36,223 nt of DNA from Bradyrhizobium centrolobii (GCF_001641635.1 NZ_LUUB01000131.1:20881-57103); one strand, 5' to 3'. Numbered from the stretch's first letter, positions 1-9,774 are shown. The notes: generated from the sequence alone by a model not told the origin. A program made the numbers and translations.

Positions 1-37
1 GCCGCCTCAAACACAGTGAGAGCTGGACTCGCGGAGA

Positions 38-107
38 GTCCCCCTCACCCGGAATCCGCGCTCCGCGCGCATTCCGACCTCTCCCCGCAAGCGGGGCGAG
101 GTGAAGA
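38..107. repeat. Palindromic intergenic repeat, family D copy 1
   Basis: This short element lies just past the stop of the membrane-fusion gene. Read on the minus strand it gives a hairpin, CCCCGC-TT-GCGGGG inside a GAGGT/ACCTC context, then an imperfect GGAATGCGCGC..GCGCGGATTCC arm and GGGTGAGGGG. The same layout recurs at 30735-30783. It could serve as a transcription terminator for the efflux operon, but no clear U-tract follows the stem, so that role is inferred. Bases 1-37 show nothing recognisable. Confidence 0.6.
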
Positions 108-111
108 AACC

Positions 112-1314
112 TCAGCTCCTCGGCGCCTGCTTCTCCGACGCGGTGGCCGGCTTGCCCTTGGCGCCGGCGCCGACGACACGGACCTGATCGCCGTCGGAGA
201 GGCCGTCCGGCGGGGCCGTGATGATGCGGTCGTCCGGGGCGATCCCTGAGGCGAGCTCGATCTCGCGGCCGAGATCGCGCGCGATCGTTACGGTCTTGAA
301 CAACACCTTGTCGTCGGGGCCGACGGTCGCGACCCGCAGGCCATTGCTGTTGAAGATCAGGGCGCTGGCGGGAATGCTGAGCGGCGCGGAATCGCGCTGC
401 AGGCTCAGCTTCACGCTGGCATAGCCGCCGGGCATCAGCTCGCCGCTCGAATTGTCGAGCCCGAGCTGCATGCGCGTGGTGCCTGAGGCGACGTCGACGG
501 CCTGCGAGGAGGCTTCCACCGTGGCCTGGAAGGTCCGGTTCGGGTACTCCGGCAGGGCGATGGTGGCCTTGGCACCGATCTTGATCGCCGGCACGTAATT
601 CTGCGGCACGTTGACGTAGACGCGCAGCTTGGTGATGTCAGAGATCACGAACATCGCCGGGCCCGAGCCGCCGCCGGCGTTGATCAGCGCGCCGACGTCG
701 GTGTCGCGCGCCGTGACAACGCCATCGAAGGGTGCGGTGATCTTCTTGTAGCCAGCCAGCGCTTCCAGCCGCTCGACATTGGCCTGGCCCGAGTGGACGG
801 CAGCGTTCTTGTTAGAGAGGTCCGCAGTGCGCTCGTCGATTTCCTGCGCGGAGACGAAGTTGGAGGCGACCAGCGTCTTGCGCCGGTTCAAGGTCGCTTC
901 CGACAGCCTTGCGCTGGCCTGCTGGCTGGCGAGGTCGGCGCGGGCCTGCAAGAGCTGCTGGTCGAGGTCGGGCGCCTCGATCTCGGCGATCACCTGCCCT
1001 GCCTTGACGCGAGCGCCGATGTCGGCGCTCCAGCTCTTCAGATAGCCCGAGACGCGGGCGAAGATCGGGGCGCGGTAGTAGGCCTCCAGCCGGCCCGGCA
1101 GATCGATGGTGGCGTTGAGGCCCCTGGCATTGGGCAGGGTCACCGCGACGCTGGGAACGGCCTGGTCATCGGTCCATTCCTTCAGCTTGGAGCCCTGTTC
1201 CTCGCGGGCGCGGATGCCGGTGCCCACCACGAGGCCTGCCGCAATCAGAGCCACCACGCCGAAGATGCCCAGTTTCCGGTGCGACGCCGGCGAGCGGGGT
1301 TCAGTGGGCGACAT
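112..1314 (-). CDS. RND efflux periplasmic adaptor (membrane fusion) protein, HlyD/AcrA family
   Basis: This 400-residue adaptor links an inner-membrane RND pump to an outer-membrane channel. The start is set at the ATG at 1314, because the 24 residues encoded further upstream lie inside the permease gene and have no adaptor character. Residues 15-35 form a membrane anchor with no lipobox cysteine. A lipoyl half (FARVSGYLKSW...GQVIAEIEAPDLD) is followed by a coiled-coil hairpin, the second lipoyl half (KKITAPFDGVVTARD), a beta-barrel domain and a membrane-proximal domain near the C terminus. Its start overlaps the stop of the permease gene by 14 bases, so the two are co-translated. No outer-membrane factor is visible downstream, and substrate specificity cannot be read from the sequence. 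Confidence 0.93.
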   Translation of the reverse strand: MSPTEPRSPASHRKLGIFGVVALIAAGLVVGTGIRAREEQGSKLKEWTDDQAVPSVAVTLPNARGLNATIDLPGRLEAYYRAPIFARVSGYLKSWSADIGARVKAGQVIAEIEAPDLDQQLLQARADLASQQASARLSEATLNRRKTLVASNFVSAQEIDERTADLSNKNAAVHSGQANVERLEALAGYKKITAPFDGVVTARDTDVGALINAGGGSGPAMFVISDITKLRVYVNVPQNYVPAIKIGAKATIALPEYPNRTFQATVEASSQAVDVASGTTRMQLGLDNSSGELMPGGYASVKLSLQRDSAPLSIPASALIFNSNGLRVATVGPDDKVLFKTVTIARDLGREIELASGIAPDDRIITAPPDGLSDGDQVRVVGAGAKGKPATASEKQAPRS

Positions 1315-4300
1315 GCGGAGTCTCCAATGGGGCGGCGGCTTTGGCGCCTTGTTTCTTGTGTACCATGCTGAACACCACGGGAACAAACATCAGCGTGGCG
1401 AAAGTTGCAAAGATCAGGCCACCGATCACGGCGCGGCCAAGTGGCGCATTCTGCTCGCCGCCCTCGCCTAGCCCTAAGGCCATCGGCGCCATGCCGATGA
1501 TCATGGCGAGCGCCGTCATCAGCACCGGGCGGAACCGGACGAAGCCGGCTTCGAGCGCGGCCGCGACGGGATCGCCGAGTTCCTCGTAGCGCTCGCGGGC
1601 GAAAGAGATCACGAGCACGCTGTTGGCGGTGGCAACACCCATGCACATGATGGCGCCGGTGAGCGCCGGCACCGATAGCGTGGTTTCGGTCGTGAAGAGC
1701 ATCCAGATGATGCCGGCGAGCGCGGCCGGCAGCGCAGTGATGATCACGAAGGGATCGGACCAGGACTGGAAGTTCACGACGATCAGGAAGTAGATCAGCA
1801 CGACGGCCCCGAGCAGGCCGAACAACAGGCCGGTGAAGGCGCTGTTCATGGTCTGCACCTGACCGAGCAGCACGACCGAGGAGCCCTTCGGCACCTCCTT
1901 GGCCGTATCGGCAATCACCTGGCGAATGTCGGCGGCGACCGCGCCGAGATCGCGGCCCTGCGTGGTCGCAAAAATCTGCACCATCGACTGGATGTCGTAT
2001 TGCGACACCACCGCGCTCGACGTCGAGCGCTTGATGTCGGCGATGCCGCCGAGGATCGGCGACTGCGAATTGCCGCTGGCCGTGATCGGCAGCGTCTGCA
2101 GCGCGCTGAGCGAGTCGATCTGATATTGCGGCGTCTGCATCACGATGGAGTAGGACACGCCGTTATCCGGATTGAGATAATAGGTCGGCGCGACCTGCGA
2201 CGAGCCCGCGAGATTGACCACGAGGCTGTTGGTGACGTCGCGCTCGGTCAGGCCGACATATTGCGCGCGGGTGCGGTCGACATCGATGTTGAAGGTCGGG
2301 TTGTTCGGCGACTGCTGGATGCGCGCATCGGCGACACCGGGAATCCTGCGCACCTTCGCCAGCAGCTTGTTGGCATAGGCGAAGTTGGCGTCGAGATTGG
2401 CGCCGCGGATCTGGAGGTCGATCGGCGCCGGCGCGCCGAAGTTCAGGATCTGGCTGACGATGTCGGCCGGCAGGAAGGCGAAGCTGATGCCGGGAAACAG
2501 CCGCGGCAATTGCTCGCGCAGCAGCCGCACGTGCTCGTCGGTCGGCTTGTGGCCCTCCTTCAGCTTGATCTGGATGTCGCCATCCTGCGGGCCGATCACG
2601 CCGGTGTTGTTGTAGGTCATGTTGATGCCGGAGATCGGCATGCCGATGTTGTCGGTCATGGTCTCGATCTCACCCGGGATCAGCTTGCGGACCGCCTTCT
2701 GCACATCGGCGAGCTGGTTGGCGGTTTCCTCGACGCGGGTGCCGACCTGGGTGCGGACATGCATCAGGATGTTGCCGGCATCGACCGCGGGGAAGAAGTT
2801 GCGCCCGAGGAACGGCACCAGCGCAAAGGACGATCCGACCACGCAGAGGAATCCGATCACGAACACCGCGCGGTGCGCGAGTGCGAGGCCGAGGAGGCCG
2901 CGATAGCCGCCGCGAATGCGCTCGAACCGCGCCTCGAAACCGCGCTGGAACCACACCAGGGGATTGCGCGACTTCGGCGGCGCGCCCTCGTGATGGACAT
3001 GCGCCTGCAAGAGGTAGTTCGCCATGGTCGGCACCAGCGTGCGCGACAGGATGAACGACCAGATCATCGCGAACATCACGGCTTCGGCCATCGGCACGAA
3101 CAGGAAGCGCGCGACGCCGGTGAGGAAGAACATCGGCACGAACACGATGCAGATGCAGAGCAGCGAGACGAAGGCCGGCGTCACGATCTGGTTGGCGCCG
3201 TCGAGGATCGACTGCTCGACCGGCTTGCCCTGCTCAAGGTGGTAATTGATGTTCTCGATGGTCACGGTGGCGTCGTCGACGAGGATGCCGACCGCAAGCG
3301 CGAGACCACCGAGCGTCATGATGTTGAGCGTCTCGCCAATCGCCGAGAGCATGATGATCGCGCCAAGCACCGACAGCGGGATCGAGACCGCGATGATGAT
3401 GGTCGAGCGCCAGCTGCCGAGGAACAGGAGGATCATGACGCTGGTGAGCAGCGCCGCGATCACGCCTTCGAAGGCGACGCCTTGAATCGCGCCGCGCACG
3501 AACACCGACTGATCGCCGATGAAGCCGATCTTCAGCGCATCTGGCATCTGATCCTTGACGTCGATCACCTTCTGCTTGATGCCCGAGATGATGTCGAGCG
3601 TCGAAGTCGCGCCCGCCTTCAGCACCATCATCAGCACCGAGCGGTTGCCGTCGACGTGGACGATGTTGGTCTGCGGCGGATTGCCGTCGCGCACGGTCGC
3701 GACATCGCGCACATAGACCATCGCGCCGTTGACCGTCTTGATCGGCAGATTGCCGAGCTCGTCCATCTTGAGCGGCGAGTTGTTGAGCTGGATGTTGTAT
3801 TCGAACTCGCCGATCTTCTGGGTGCCGACCGGCGTGATCAGGTTCTGGGCGGCGAGCGCGTTGGCGACGTCCTGGCCCGAGAGCGCGCGCGCCTGCAGCG
3901 CGGTCGGATTGAGATCGATCTGGACCTGGCGCTGCTTGCCGCCGAATGGATACGGGATCGCCGCGCCGGGCACGGTGACCAGCGGCGTGCGGAGCTGGTT
4001 GATGCCGATATCGGCGAGGTTCTGCTCGGTAAGCCCCTCGCCCGACAGCGCCACCTGGATGATCGGTACGGTGGACGCCGAATAGTTCAGGATCAACGGC
4101 GGTGTTGCGCCCGGCGGCATCTGCTTGAGCAGCGTCTGCGAGATCGCGGTGACCTGGGCATTAGCGGTGCGGATGTCGACGTTGGGCTGGAAGAAGATCT
4201 TGATGATGCCAAAGCCGTTATAGGAATTGGCGACGATGTGCTCGATGTCGTTGACGGTGGTCGTCAGCGCGCGCTGGAACGGGGTGGTGATGCGGCCGGA

Positions 4301-4480
4301 CATCTGGTCCGGTGGCAGGCCGGTGTACTGCCAGACCACGCCGATCACGGGAATGCGGATGTCGGGGAAGATGTCGGTCGGCGTCCGCAGCGCCGCGAGC
4401 GGGCCGATGATCAGCAGCAGAAGCGCGAGCACGACAAACGTGTAGGGCCGGCTCAGGGCAATGCGGACCAGAGCAATCAT
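1301..4480 (-). CDS. RND multidrug/solute efflux permease, AcrB/HAE1-like
   Basis: This 1059-residue protein has the usual length of a hydrophobe/amphiphile RND pump, which uses the proton gradient to export small molecules through a tripartite complex. There is an N-terminal membrane helix at about 10-28, a large periplasmic porter domain, a helix cluster at about 335-490, a second periplasmic domain, and a C-terminal helix cluster at about 870-1040. The paired aspartates in TM4 (LAVGILVDDATV, D402-D403) match the proton-relay pair of AcrB, so the pump should be functional. It precedes its adaptor gene with a 14-base overlap. No local regulator flanks it: upstream is a repeat and a chemoreceptor gene. 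The substrate is unknown. Confidence 0.95.
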   Translation of the reverse strand: MIALVRIALSRPYTFVVLALLLLIIGPLAALRTPTDIFPDIRIPVIGVVWQYTGLPPDQMSGRITTPFQRALTTTVNDIEHIVANSYNGFGIIKIFFQPNVDIRTANAQVTAISQTLLKQMPPGATPPLILNYSASTVPIIQVALSGEGLTEQNLADIGINQLRTPLVTVPGAAIPYPFGGKQRQVQIDLNPTALQARALSGQDVANALAAQNLITPVGTQKIGEFEYNIQLNNSPLKMDELGNLPIKTVNGAMVYVRDVATVRDGNPPQTNIVHVDGNRSVLMMVLKAGATSTLDIISGIKQKVIDVKDQMPDALKIGFIGDQSVFVRGAIQGVAFEGVIAALLTSVMILLFLGSWRSTIIIAVSIPLSVLGAIIMLSAIGETLNIMTLGGLALAVGILVDDATVTIENINYHLEQGKPVEQSILDGANQIVTPAFVSLLCICIVFVPMFFLTGVARFLFVPMAEAVMFAMIWSFILSRTLVPTMANYLLQAHVHHEGAPPKSRNPLVWFQRGFEARFERIRGGYRGLLGLALAHRAVFVIGFLCVVGSSFALVPFLGRNFFPAVDAGNILMHVRTQVGTRVEETANQLADVQKAVRKLIPGEIETMTDNIGMPISGINMTYNNTGVIGPQDGDIQIKLKEGHKPTDEHVRLLREQLPRLFPGISFAFLPADIVSQILNFGAPAPIDLQIRGANLDANFAYANKLLAKVRRIPGVADARIQQSPNNPTFNIDVDRTRAQYVGLTERDVTNSLVVNLAGSSQVAPTYYLNPDNGVSYSIVMQTPQYQIDSLSALQTLPITASGNSQSPILGGIADIKRSTSSAVVSQYDIQSMVQIFATTQGRDLGAVAADIRQVIADTAKEVPKGSSVVLLGQVQTMNSAFTGLLFGLLGAVVLIYFLIVVNFQSWSDPFVIITALPAALAGIIWMLFTTETTLSVPALTGAIMCMGVATANSVLVISFARERYEELGDPVAAALEAGFVRFRPVLMTALAMIIGMAPMALGLGEGGEQNAPLGRAVIGGLIFATFATLMFVPVVFSMVHKKQGAKAAAPLETPHVAH

Positions 4481-4657
4481 TCGCCAGACATTTCCAAATC
4501 AGGGGGACAGGGAACGCGCCCCCACGGGTTCCTCGGCCGATTTACCCGAACTGCAACCAAATGGCCAACGAAGGCGCGTCATATGCAGTCACTTCCCTGC
4601 TATCGCAGCGCGAAATCGCATTCCAGCTATGCAGGGGGACGGGCAAACTATCTCGGA

Positions 4658-4777
4658 GTCGTCCCGGCGAAGGCCGGGACCCATAACCCCAGGGAGCGGT
4701 TGCGGCGCGAGCTGGCAACCCCGAGTCTTTGCCAAACCACGTCCTGTGGTTGGGTCCCGGGCTTCGCCGGGACGACG
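4658..4777. repeat. Palindromic repeat element, family A copy 1
   Basis: This element of about 120 bases lies in the 339-base gap between the chemoreceptor gene and the RND permease gene. It begins GTCGTCCCGGCGAAGGCCGG and ends with a mirrored arm finishing CCGGGACGAC, with internal CCCATAACC and GTGGTTGGG sub-arms. Related copies sit at 13973-14111 and 20747-20889. The ends are conserved inverted repeats while the centre varies, typical of REP/BIME-like or small non-autonomous elements. The rest of the gap (4481-4657) probably carries the promoter of the RND operon, but no confident -35/-10 pair was seen. Confidence 0.75.
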
Positions 4778-4819
4778 TTGGAGGACGACGTTGGAGATTG
4801 TGGGTCGCGACGTCGAGTG

Positions 4820-6511
4820 TTACGCCGCGCGGACGTTGGTCAGGAACTTGCTGACCTCGGTCTTCAGCCGGCTCGAGTCGTTCGACAGCATCTGCGCCGC
4901 CGACAGCACCTGCGAGGACGCTGTCCCGGTCTCGGTCGCGCCGCGCTGCACGTCGGTGATGTTGGAGGAGACCTGCTGGGTGCCTTGCGCCGCCTGCTGC
5001 ACGTTGCGGGCGATCTCCTGGGTCGCGGCGCCCTGCTCTTCCACCGCGGCAGCGATGGCCGAGGAGATTTCCGACAGACGCTCGATCGTCGAGGAGATCT
5101 CCTTGATGGCGCCGACCGAGTCGTTGGTCGCCGCCTGGATGCCGGCGATCTGCTGGCCGATTTCACCGGTCGCCTTCGCGGTCTGCTCGGCGAGCGCCTT
5201 CACTTCGGAGGCCACCACCGCAAAACCGCGGCCGGCTTCACCGGCGCGTGCCGCCTCGATGGTCGCGTTCAGCGCCAGGAGGTTGGTCTGGCCGGCGATG
5301 GTGTTGATCAGCTCGACCACGTCGCCGATGCGGGAGGCTGCCTTCGAGAGCTCGCTGACGCGATCGGTGGTGGCGCGTGCCTGGCCGACGGCATCGCCCG
5401 CCATCCGCGCCGATTCCTGCACCTGGCGGCTGATCTCGCCCACCGACGAGGCCATCTCCTCGGTTGCTGATGCCACCGACTGCACGTTGGTGGAGGCTTC
5501 TTCCGAGGCCGCCGCAACCGTGGTCGCCATCTTCTGCGAGCGGTCGGCGGTCGAGGTCAGCGTCGAGGCCGAGGCTTCGAGCTGGGTCGAGGCCGACGAC
5601 ACGGTCTGGACGATCTCGCCGATCATCGACTCGAACTCGCGGGTGATGTTGTCGACGCGGCGGCCGCGCTCGATCTTGGCTTCGGCGTCGCGCGCGGCGG
5701 CCTCGTCGGCCGCCTTCTTGGCGATCAACGCCTCCTTGAAGACCTGGAGCACGTCGGCCATGGCGCCGATCTCGGTCTTCTCGCCGCGATGCGGGACTTT
5801 CGCGGTCAGGTCGCCCTTGCCGAGCGCCTGCATCGGGTCGGTGATCGAGTTGATGCCGCTGGAGACGTCGTGGACGAGGTAGAAGCTGACGCCGATGCCC
5901 GACAGGACCGCAGCGCCCAGGATGATCGCGACGAGGATAAAGGCGTTGTAATAGGTATCGGCGGCATCCGCGGCGGCCTGGTCGCCCCCCTTGGTGTTCA
6001 GCTCGATGTCCTTGGCCAGGATGGCGTCGGCTTCAAGCCCAATCTTATTGACCGTCTTGGTGTTCAGCTCATGCGCCTCGTGCGGGATCTTGCCGGCCTC
6101 CTGACGCGACAGCGCCATGACTTGCTGGGTGCCTTTCTTGTACTCTTCCCAGGTCTTGGACCACTGATCGTAGAGAGCGCGCTCCTCGGGCGAGGTGATC
6201 ATCGTCTCATAGGTCTTGCGGAATTTGGTATTGGCCTCGACCACCGACGCGAGCGTCTTCTCCGCCGCGAGCTTCTCCTCCAGCGTCTCCGACAACATGT
6301 GCTCACGGATCACGTTCCGGTAAGTAATGACGCCGGCACGGAGATCGCCAATGACGCGCACGCTGGGCATCCAGCTCGTGGTAATGTCGACCGTATTCGC
6401 GTTCATCGACCGCATTTTCATGACAGCGAGCAGGCCCATGCCCGTCATCGCGACCAGCAGGAACGCCACGACGCTGATGATCTTGGCGCGAATGGAGATC
6501 TTTGAGAACAT
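4820..6511 (-). CDS. Methyl-accepting chemotaxis protein (4-helix-bundle sensor, HAMP, MCP signalling domain)
   Basis: This 563-residue transmembrane chemoreceptor controls CheA/CheW. The ATG at 6511 (MFSKISIRAKI) is chosen because the next 18 upstream residues are arginine- and proline-rich and precede the membrane helix. TM1 covers about 8-30, an all-helical periplasmic sensor about 31-185, TM2 about 187-212, HAMP about 213-265, and the long cytoplasmic coiled coil the rest. The hairpin tip with NLLALNATIEAARAGEAGRG is intact and is where CheA and CheW bind. There is no C-terminal NWETF-type CheR tether; the protein ends VSKFLTNVRAA. It appears as a single gene, as is common for rhizobial receptors scattered on the chromosome. 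The ligand cannot be predicted from this sensor type. Confidence 0.95.
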   Translation of the reverse strand: MFSKISIRAKIISVVAFLLVAMTGMGLLAVMKMRSMNANTVDITTSWMPSVRVIGDLRAGVITYRNVIREHMLSETLEEKLAAEKTLASVVEANTKFRKTYETMITSPEERALYDQWSKTWEEYKKGTQQVMALSRQEAGKIPHEAHELNTKTVNKIGLEADAILAKDIELNTKGGDQAAADAADTYYNAFILVAIILGAAVLSGIGVSFYLVHDVSSGINSITDPMQALGKGDLTAKVPHRGEKTEIGAMADVLQVFKEALIAKKAADEAAARDAEAKIERGRRVDNITREFESMIGEIVQTVSSASTQLEASASTLTSTADRSQKMATTVAAASEEASTNVQSVASATEEMASSVGEISRQVQESARMAGDAVGQARATTDRVSELSKAASRIGDVVELINTIAGQTNLLALNATIEAARAGEAGRGFAVVASEVKALAEQTAKATGEIGQQIAGIQAATNDSVGAIKEISSTIERLSEISSAIAAAVEEQGAATQEIARNVQQAAQGTQQVSSNITDVQRGATETGTASSQVLSAAQMLSNDSSRLKTEVSKFLTNVRAA

Positions 6512-6680
6512 AATCGGGTCTCGTTGTGCTGGCGCGGCCGCGCGTCGGGGAATTTTACGAATCAACCAAAGGGAGCAGCGCCGACATCAAACCGCAGAGC
6601 ACCTGCGCAAATGTTAACTACGACTCCGTACGACTACCGAAGCCGAAAGAAGTGAACGAGGGGCTAAGAGCGCTCTGCGC

Positions 6681-7958
6681 TCAGCGCATGAGCCTAAGCG
6701 CGTCGGAGAAAAACTCCGGCCCGCCGAAGTTGCCTGACTTCAGTGCGAGCACCATGTCGCCTGCCTCAGCGCCGACTGCGCGCAACACCGGCACGCCCGC
6801 GGCAATTTCCACCCCCACGAGAAATCCGGGAATCCTCAACCGGTCGACCACCGCACCGGATGTCTCGCCGCCTGCGACAATCAAGCGCCGCACGCCCGCC
6901 TGCACCAGGCCCTCGGCGATGTCGGCCATGGCTTGCTCGATGGCATGCCCGACCGCATCGCGGCCGTGACGCGCCTGCACCGCGGCGACGGCTTCCGGCG
7001 TGGCGCTCGAGGCGATCAGCACCGGGCCACCCGTGAGCCGCGGCTTCGCCCAGGCGAGTGCGCGCTCGGACTCTTCCCTGCCCGCAAAAATACGGTCCGG
7101 GTCGAGATGCAGAACGGGCATGACCGCTTCGGCCCGAGCGATCTGCTGGAGCGTCGCCTGCGAGCAGCTTCCGGCAAGGCAGGCCGCGGGTCCCCCGACC
7201 GCGGCGCCCGCTTTGCCACCGGCTGCGGTCGACTTGACCTTGCCTGTCGAAACCAGCGCGCGCGCCAGCCCGAGGCCCATGCCGGAGGCGCCGACCGACA
7301 GCCGATGCTCGGCGGCGACGAGGCCGATGGTCTCGAGGTCGCGATCGAACACGGCGTCGATGATCGCAGCGCCAATGCCCTTGCCCGATAGCTCGGCAAG
7401 CCGCGCCCGCACGGCATCCGCGCCGCGCGTGACCGTCGCTAGGTCGACGAGACCGACTTGCGTCTTGCTCTGGCGCGCCAGCACCCGCACCAGGTTGGAA
7501 TCGTGCATCGGATTGAGCGGATGATCCTTCAGCGGGCTCTCGTTCAACGGCACGGCGGCGACGAACAGGTTGCCCTGGTAGACCGTGCGCCCGGTCTCCG
7601 GAAAGGCGGGTGTCACCAGCACGCCTGCTTCGCCGCAGTCGGCGCGCAACGCATCCATCACCGGTCCGATATTGCCGGCATCGGTGGAATCGAAGGTCGA
7701 GCAGATCTTGAACAGCACGTGCCGCGCGCCGCGGCCCCGCAGCCATGTCTCCGCCGCGCGCGAGCGCGATACGGCAAGACCCGCCTCGATCGATCGGCTC
7801 TTCAGCGACACCACGACGGCGTCGACCTCGGGCAGCGCCAGGTCATCGGCAGGCACGCCGATGGTCTGCACCGTCCGCAGGCCCGCGCGAGTCAGCGTGT
7901 TGGCGAGGTCCGAGGCGCCGGTGTAGTCGTCGGCGATGCAGCCCAGCGCAAGGGTCAC
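6681..7958 (-). CDS. otnK: 3-oxo-tetronate kinase (four-carbon acid sugar kinase, DUF1537 family)
   Basis: This 425-residue kinase should phosphorylate 3-oxo-tetronate (3-dehydro-L-erythronate) at C4 with ATP, the third step of L-threonate catabolism. The N-terminal sugar-acid-binding domain opens with the family signature IADDYTGASDLA (residues 8-19). The C-terminal nucleotide-binding domain carries the GGETSGAVVDRL motif and a GNFGG segment near the end. Its start overlaps the stop of the isomerase gene by four bases (ATGA), so the two are translationally coupled. Identification as the threonate-pathway kinase rather than another DUF1537 kinase rests on the flanking ltnD, otnI and otnC genes. 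The gap at 6512-6680 behind it holds no gene. Confidence 0.9.
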   Translation of the reverse strand: MTLALGCIADDYTGASDLANTLTRAGLRTVQTIGVPADDLALPEVDAVVVSLKSRSIEAGLAVSRSRAAETWLRGRGARHVLFKICSTFDSTDAGNIGPVMDALRADCGEAGVLVTPAFPETGRTVYQGNLFVAAVPLNESPLKDHPLNPMHDSNLVRVLARQSKTQVGLVDLATVTRGADAVRARLAELSGKGIGAAIIDAVFDRDLETIGLVAAEHRLSVGASGMGLGLARALVSTGKVKSTAAGGKAGAAVGGPAACLAGSCSQATLQQIARAEAVMPVLHLDPDRIFAGREESERALAWAKPRLTGGPVLIASSATPEAVAAVQARHGRDAVGHAIEQAMADIAEGLVQAGVRRLIVAGGETSGAVVDRLRIPGFLVGVEIAAGVPVLRAVGAEAGDMVLALKSGNFGGPEFFSDALRLMR

Positions 7959-8737
7959 GGCTTCACTCCCGCATACGGCTTGAACCAGGCGAGGCCATCG
8001 GTGGTCTTGCCGCGTGGATTGTATTCGCAGCCGACAAAACCGGGATAGCCCAGCCGGTCGAGTTCAGTGAACAGGAACGGATAGTTCAGCTCCTCGCCGT
8101 CGGGCTCGTTGCGTGAGGGAATGCTGGCGATCTGGATGTGGCCGATGATCGGCATCATCTCGCGCAACCGCATCGTCACGTCGCCATGGATGATCTGACA
8201 GTGATAGATGTCGAACTGGAGCTTCAGGTTGGGGAGTCTCAACTCCTGGACCACGTCGCGCGCGAAGCCGAAGTCGTTGAGGAAATAGCCGGGCACGTTG
8301 CGCGAGTTGATCGGCTCGATCACGATGTCGATGCCGTGCGGCCCGAAGAATTCTGCAGCCCACGCCACCGATTTGTAGAAGGCCTCGATCGCGAGGCGAT
8401 CGCCGCGATTGGCGATACCGGCCATCAGGTGCAGACGCTTGACGCCGGTCGCCTTGGCGTAGGGCAGCGCCGTCTCGAGGCTCTGCTTGAGATCGGCGAA
8501 ACGTGCCGGAAGCGCTGCAAAGCCCTTCTCGCCGGCATTCCAGTCGCCTGGCGGCAGGTTGAACAGGGCCTGCGTCAGACCGTTGCGCTTGAGCCGCTCG
8601 CCGACCGCCTCGGCCGGATGCTCGTAAGGAAAGAGGAATTCGACGGCGGTGAAGCCGGCTTGCGCAGCGGCATCAAAACGGTCGAGGAACGGCACCTCGG
8701 TGAACATCATCGAGAGATTGGCGGCAAAACGCGGCAT
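7955..8737 (-). CDS. otnI: 2-oxo-tetronate isomerase (hydroxypyruvate isomerase family)
   Basis: This 260-residue protein has the length of hydroxypyruvate isomerase-like TIM barrels. In the threonate pathway it converts 2-oxo-tetronate to 3-oxo-tetronate. Metal and catalytic residues of the family are visible: the glutamate in VIEPINSRNVPGYFL, the DIYHCQIIHGD strand, GHIQIAS, and the C-terminal glutamate in GFVGCEYNP. The start MPRFAANLSMMF lies 14 bases after the stop of ltnD, and its stop overlaps otnK by four bases, so it is the middle gene of a three-gene operon. Taken alone it could be called hydroxypyruvate isomerase (hyi). The kinase and decarboxylase neighbours decide for OtnI. Confidence 0.9.
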   Translation of the reverse strand: MPRFAANLSMMFTEVPFLDRFDAAAQAGFTAVEFLFPYEHPAEAVGERLKRNGLTQALFNLPPGDWNAGEKGFAALPARFADLKQSLETALPYAKATGVKRLHLMAGIANRGDRLAIEAFYKSVAWAAEFFGPHGIDIVIEPINSRNVPGYFLNDFGFARDVVQELRLPNLKLQFDIYHCQIIHGDVTMRLREMMPIIGHIQIASIPSRNEPDGEELNYPFLFTELDRLGYPGFVGCEYNPRGKTTDGLAWFKPYAGVKP

Positions 8738-8751
8738 TGGAGTCCTCTTGC

Positions 8752-9669
8752 TTACTTGTCGCCGGGCAGCTTCACGCCGGTGACCTGGGCGTACATCCGC
8801 GCTACCGACGCATCGTCGTCGCGGCCCATGCCGGCAGCGGCCGTCATCAGGAACATCTGGAGCGCCGCGGCGGAGACCGGCACCGGGAATCTGGCGCTCC
8901 GCGCCATGTCCTGGATGATGCCGAGATCCTTGACGAAGATCTCGACCGCGCTGCGCGGCGTATAGTCGCCGTCGAGGACATGCGGCATGCGGTTCTCGAA
9001 CATCCAGGAATTGCCGGCGGAGGCCGTGATCACCTCATAGACCTTGCGGATGTCGAGGCCCTGCTTGGCCGCGAACGCCATTGCCTCGGAGGCGGCAGCG
9101 ATGTGCACGCCGGCGAGAAGCTGGTTGATCATCTTGAAGGCGGCGCCTTGGCCTGCGGCATCGCCGAGCTCGTAGAGCTTTGCAGCCATCGCATCGAGCG
9201 CGGGCCGCGCCTTTGCAAAGGCTGCGGGACTGCCGGAGGCGAGAATTGTCAGCTCGCCTTGCGCGGCGCGCTGCGCCCCGCCGGAGATCGGCGCGTCCAG
9301 ATAATGCCGGCCGGTCGCCTCCAACTGCTTTGCCAGGCGCCGCGCCACGTCAGGATCCATGGTCGCGGAGGATATAAAGACGCTGTCCTTCGGCATGGTC
9401 TCGGCGGCGCCGTCCTTGCCGAACAGGATGGCCTCGGTCTGCGCGGCGTTGACGACGACGCTGACGACGATGTCGGCGCCTTTGGCTGCCTCCGCCGGCG
9501 TTTGGGCGCCCGCACCGCCATCCCTGACGAAGCGCGCCACGGCGTCCGCCGAAACGTCGCAGCCGGTGACGGCAAGCCCAGCGCGTTTCAGCGAGGTCGC
9601 CATGCCAAAGCCCATCGAGCCGAGCCCGATGACGGCGACGCGCTGATTTTGTGACGTGGAGGCGGACAT
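8752..9669 (-). CDS. ltnD: L-threonate dehydrogenase (3-hydroxyisobutyrate dehydrogenase family)
   Basis: This 305-residue NAD-dependent beta-hydroxyacid dehydrogenase should oxidise L-threonate at C2, the first step of its degradation. The ATG at 9669 (MSASTSQNQRV) is chosen because AGAGGA lies 9 bases upstream and the Rossmann motif VIGLGSMGFGMA then falls at residues 13-24. The substrate-binding DAPISGG (125-131) and the catalytic lysine in GAAFKMINQLL (K179) are present. It is the first gene of ltnD-otnI-otnK and is divergent from otnC across 105 bases that should hold both promoters. A D-erythronate or tartronate semialdehyde role is less likely given the complete OtnK/OtnI/OtnC set. Confidence 0.9.
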   Translation of the reverse strand: MSASTSQNQRVAVIGLGSMGFGMATSLKRAGLAVTGCDVSADAVARFVRDGGAGAQTPAEAAKGADIVVSVVVNAAQTEAILFGKDGAAETMPKDSVFISSATMDPDVARRLAKQLEATGRHYLDAPISGGAQRAAQGELTILASGSPAAFAKARPALDAMAAKLYELGDAAGQGAAFKMINQLLAGVHIAAASEAMAFAAKQGLDIRKVYEVITASAGNSWMFENRMPHVLDGDYTPRSAVEIFVKDLGIIQDMARSARFPVPVSAAALQMFLMTAAAGMGRDDDASVARMYAQVTGVKLPGDK

Positions 9670-9774
9670 GCAGCTGATCCTCTGGAACGTTCCCCGATGG
9701 CCGGCTTTGGTGGGCGGCTTGGCAAACCGAATATCACGGCTTGGCCGCGCTGCCAAAGCATGAGACAAGCAGGC

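Noticed and set aside
4658..4777. Possible CRISPR or phage attachment site from the repeated arms
   Set aside because: The arms are inverted, not direct, occur once per locus and have no regular spacers; no cas or integrase gene is nearby.
2000..5470. Open frame of 1156 codons on the plus strand
   Set aside because: It is antisense to the RND permease and chemoreceptor genes, runs through the family A repeat, and its translation is a monotonous D/R/H/A-rich sequence typical of the opposite strand of GC-rich genes.
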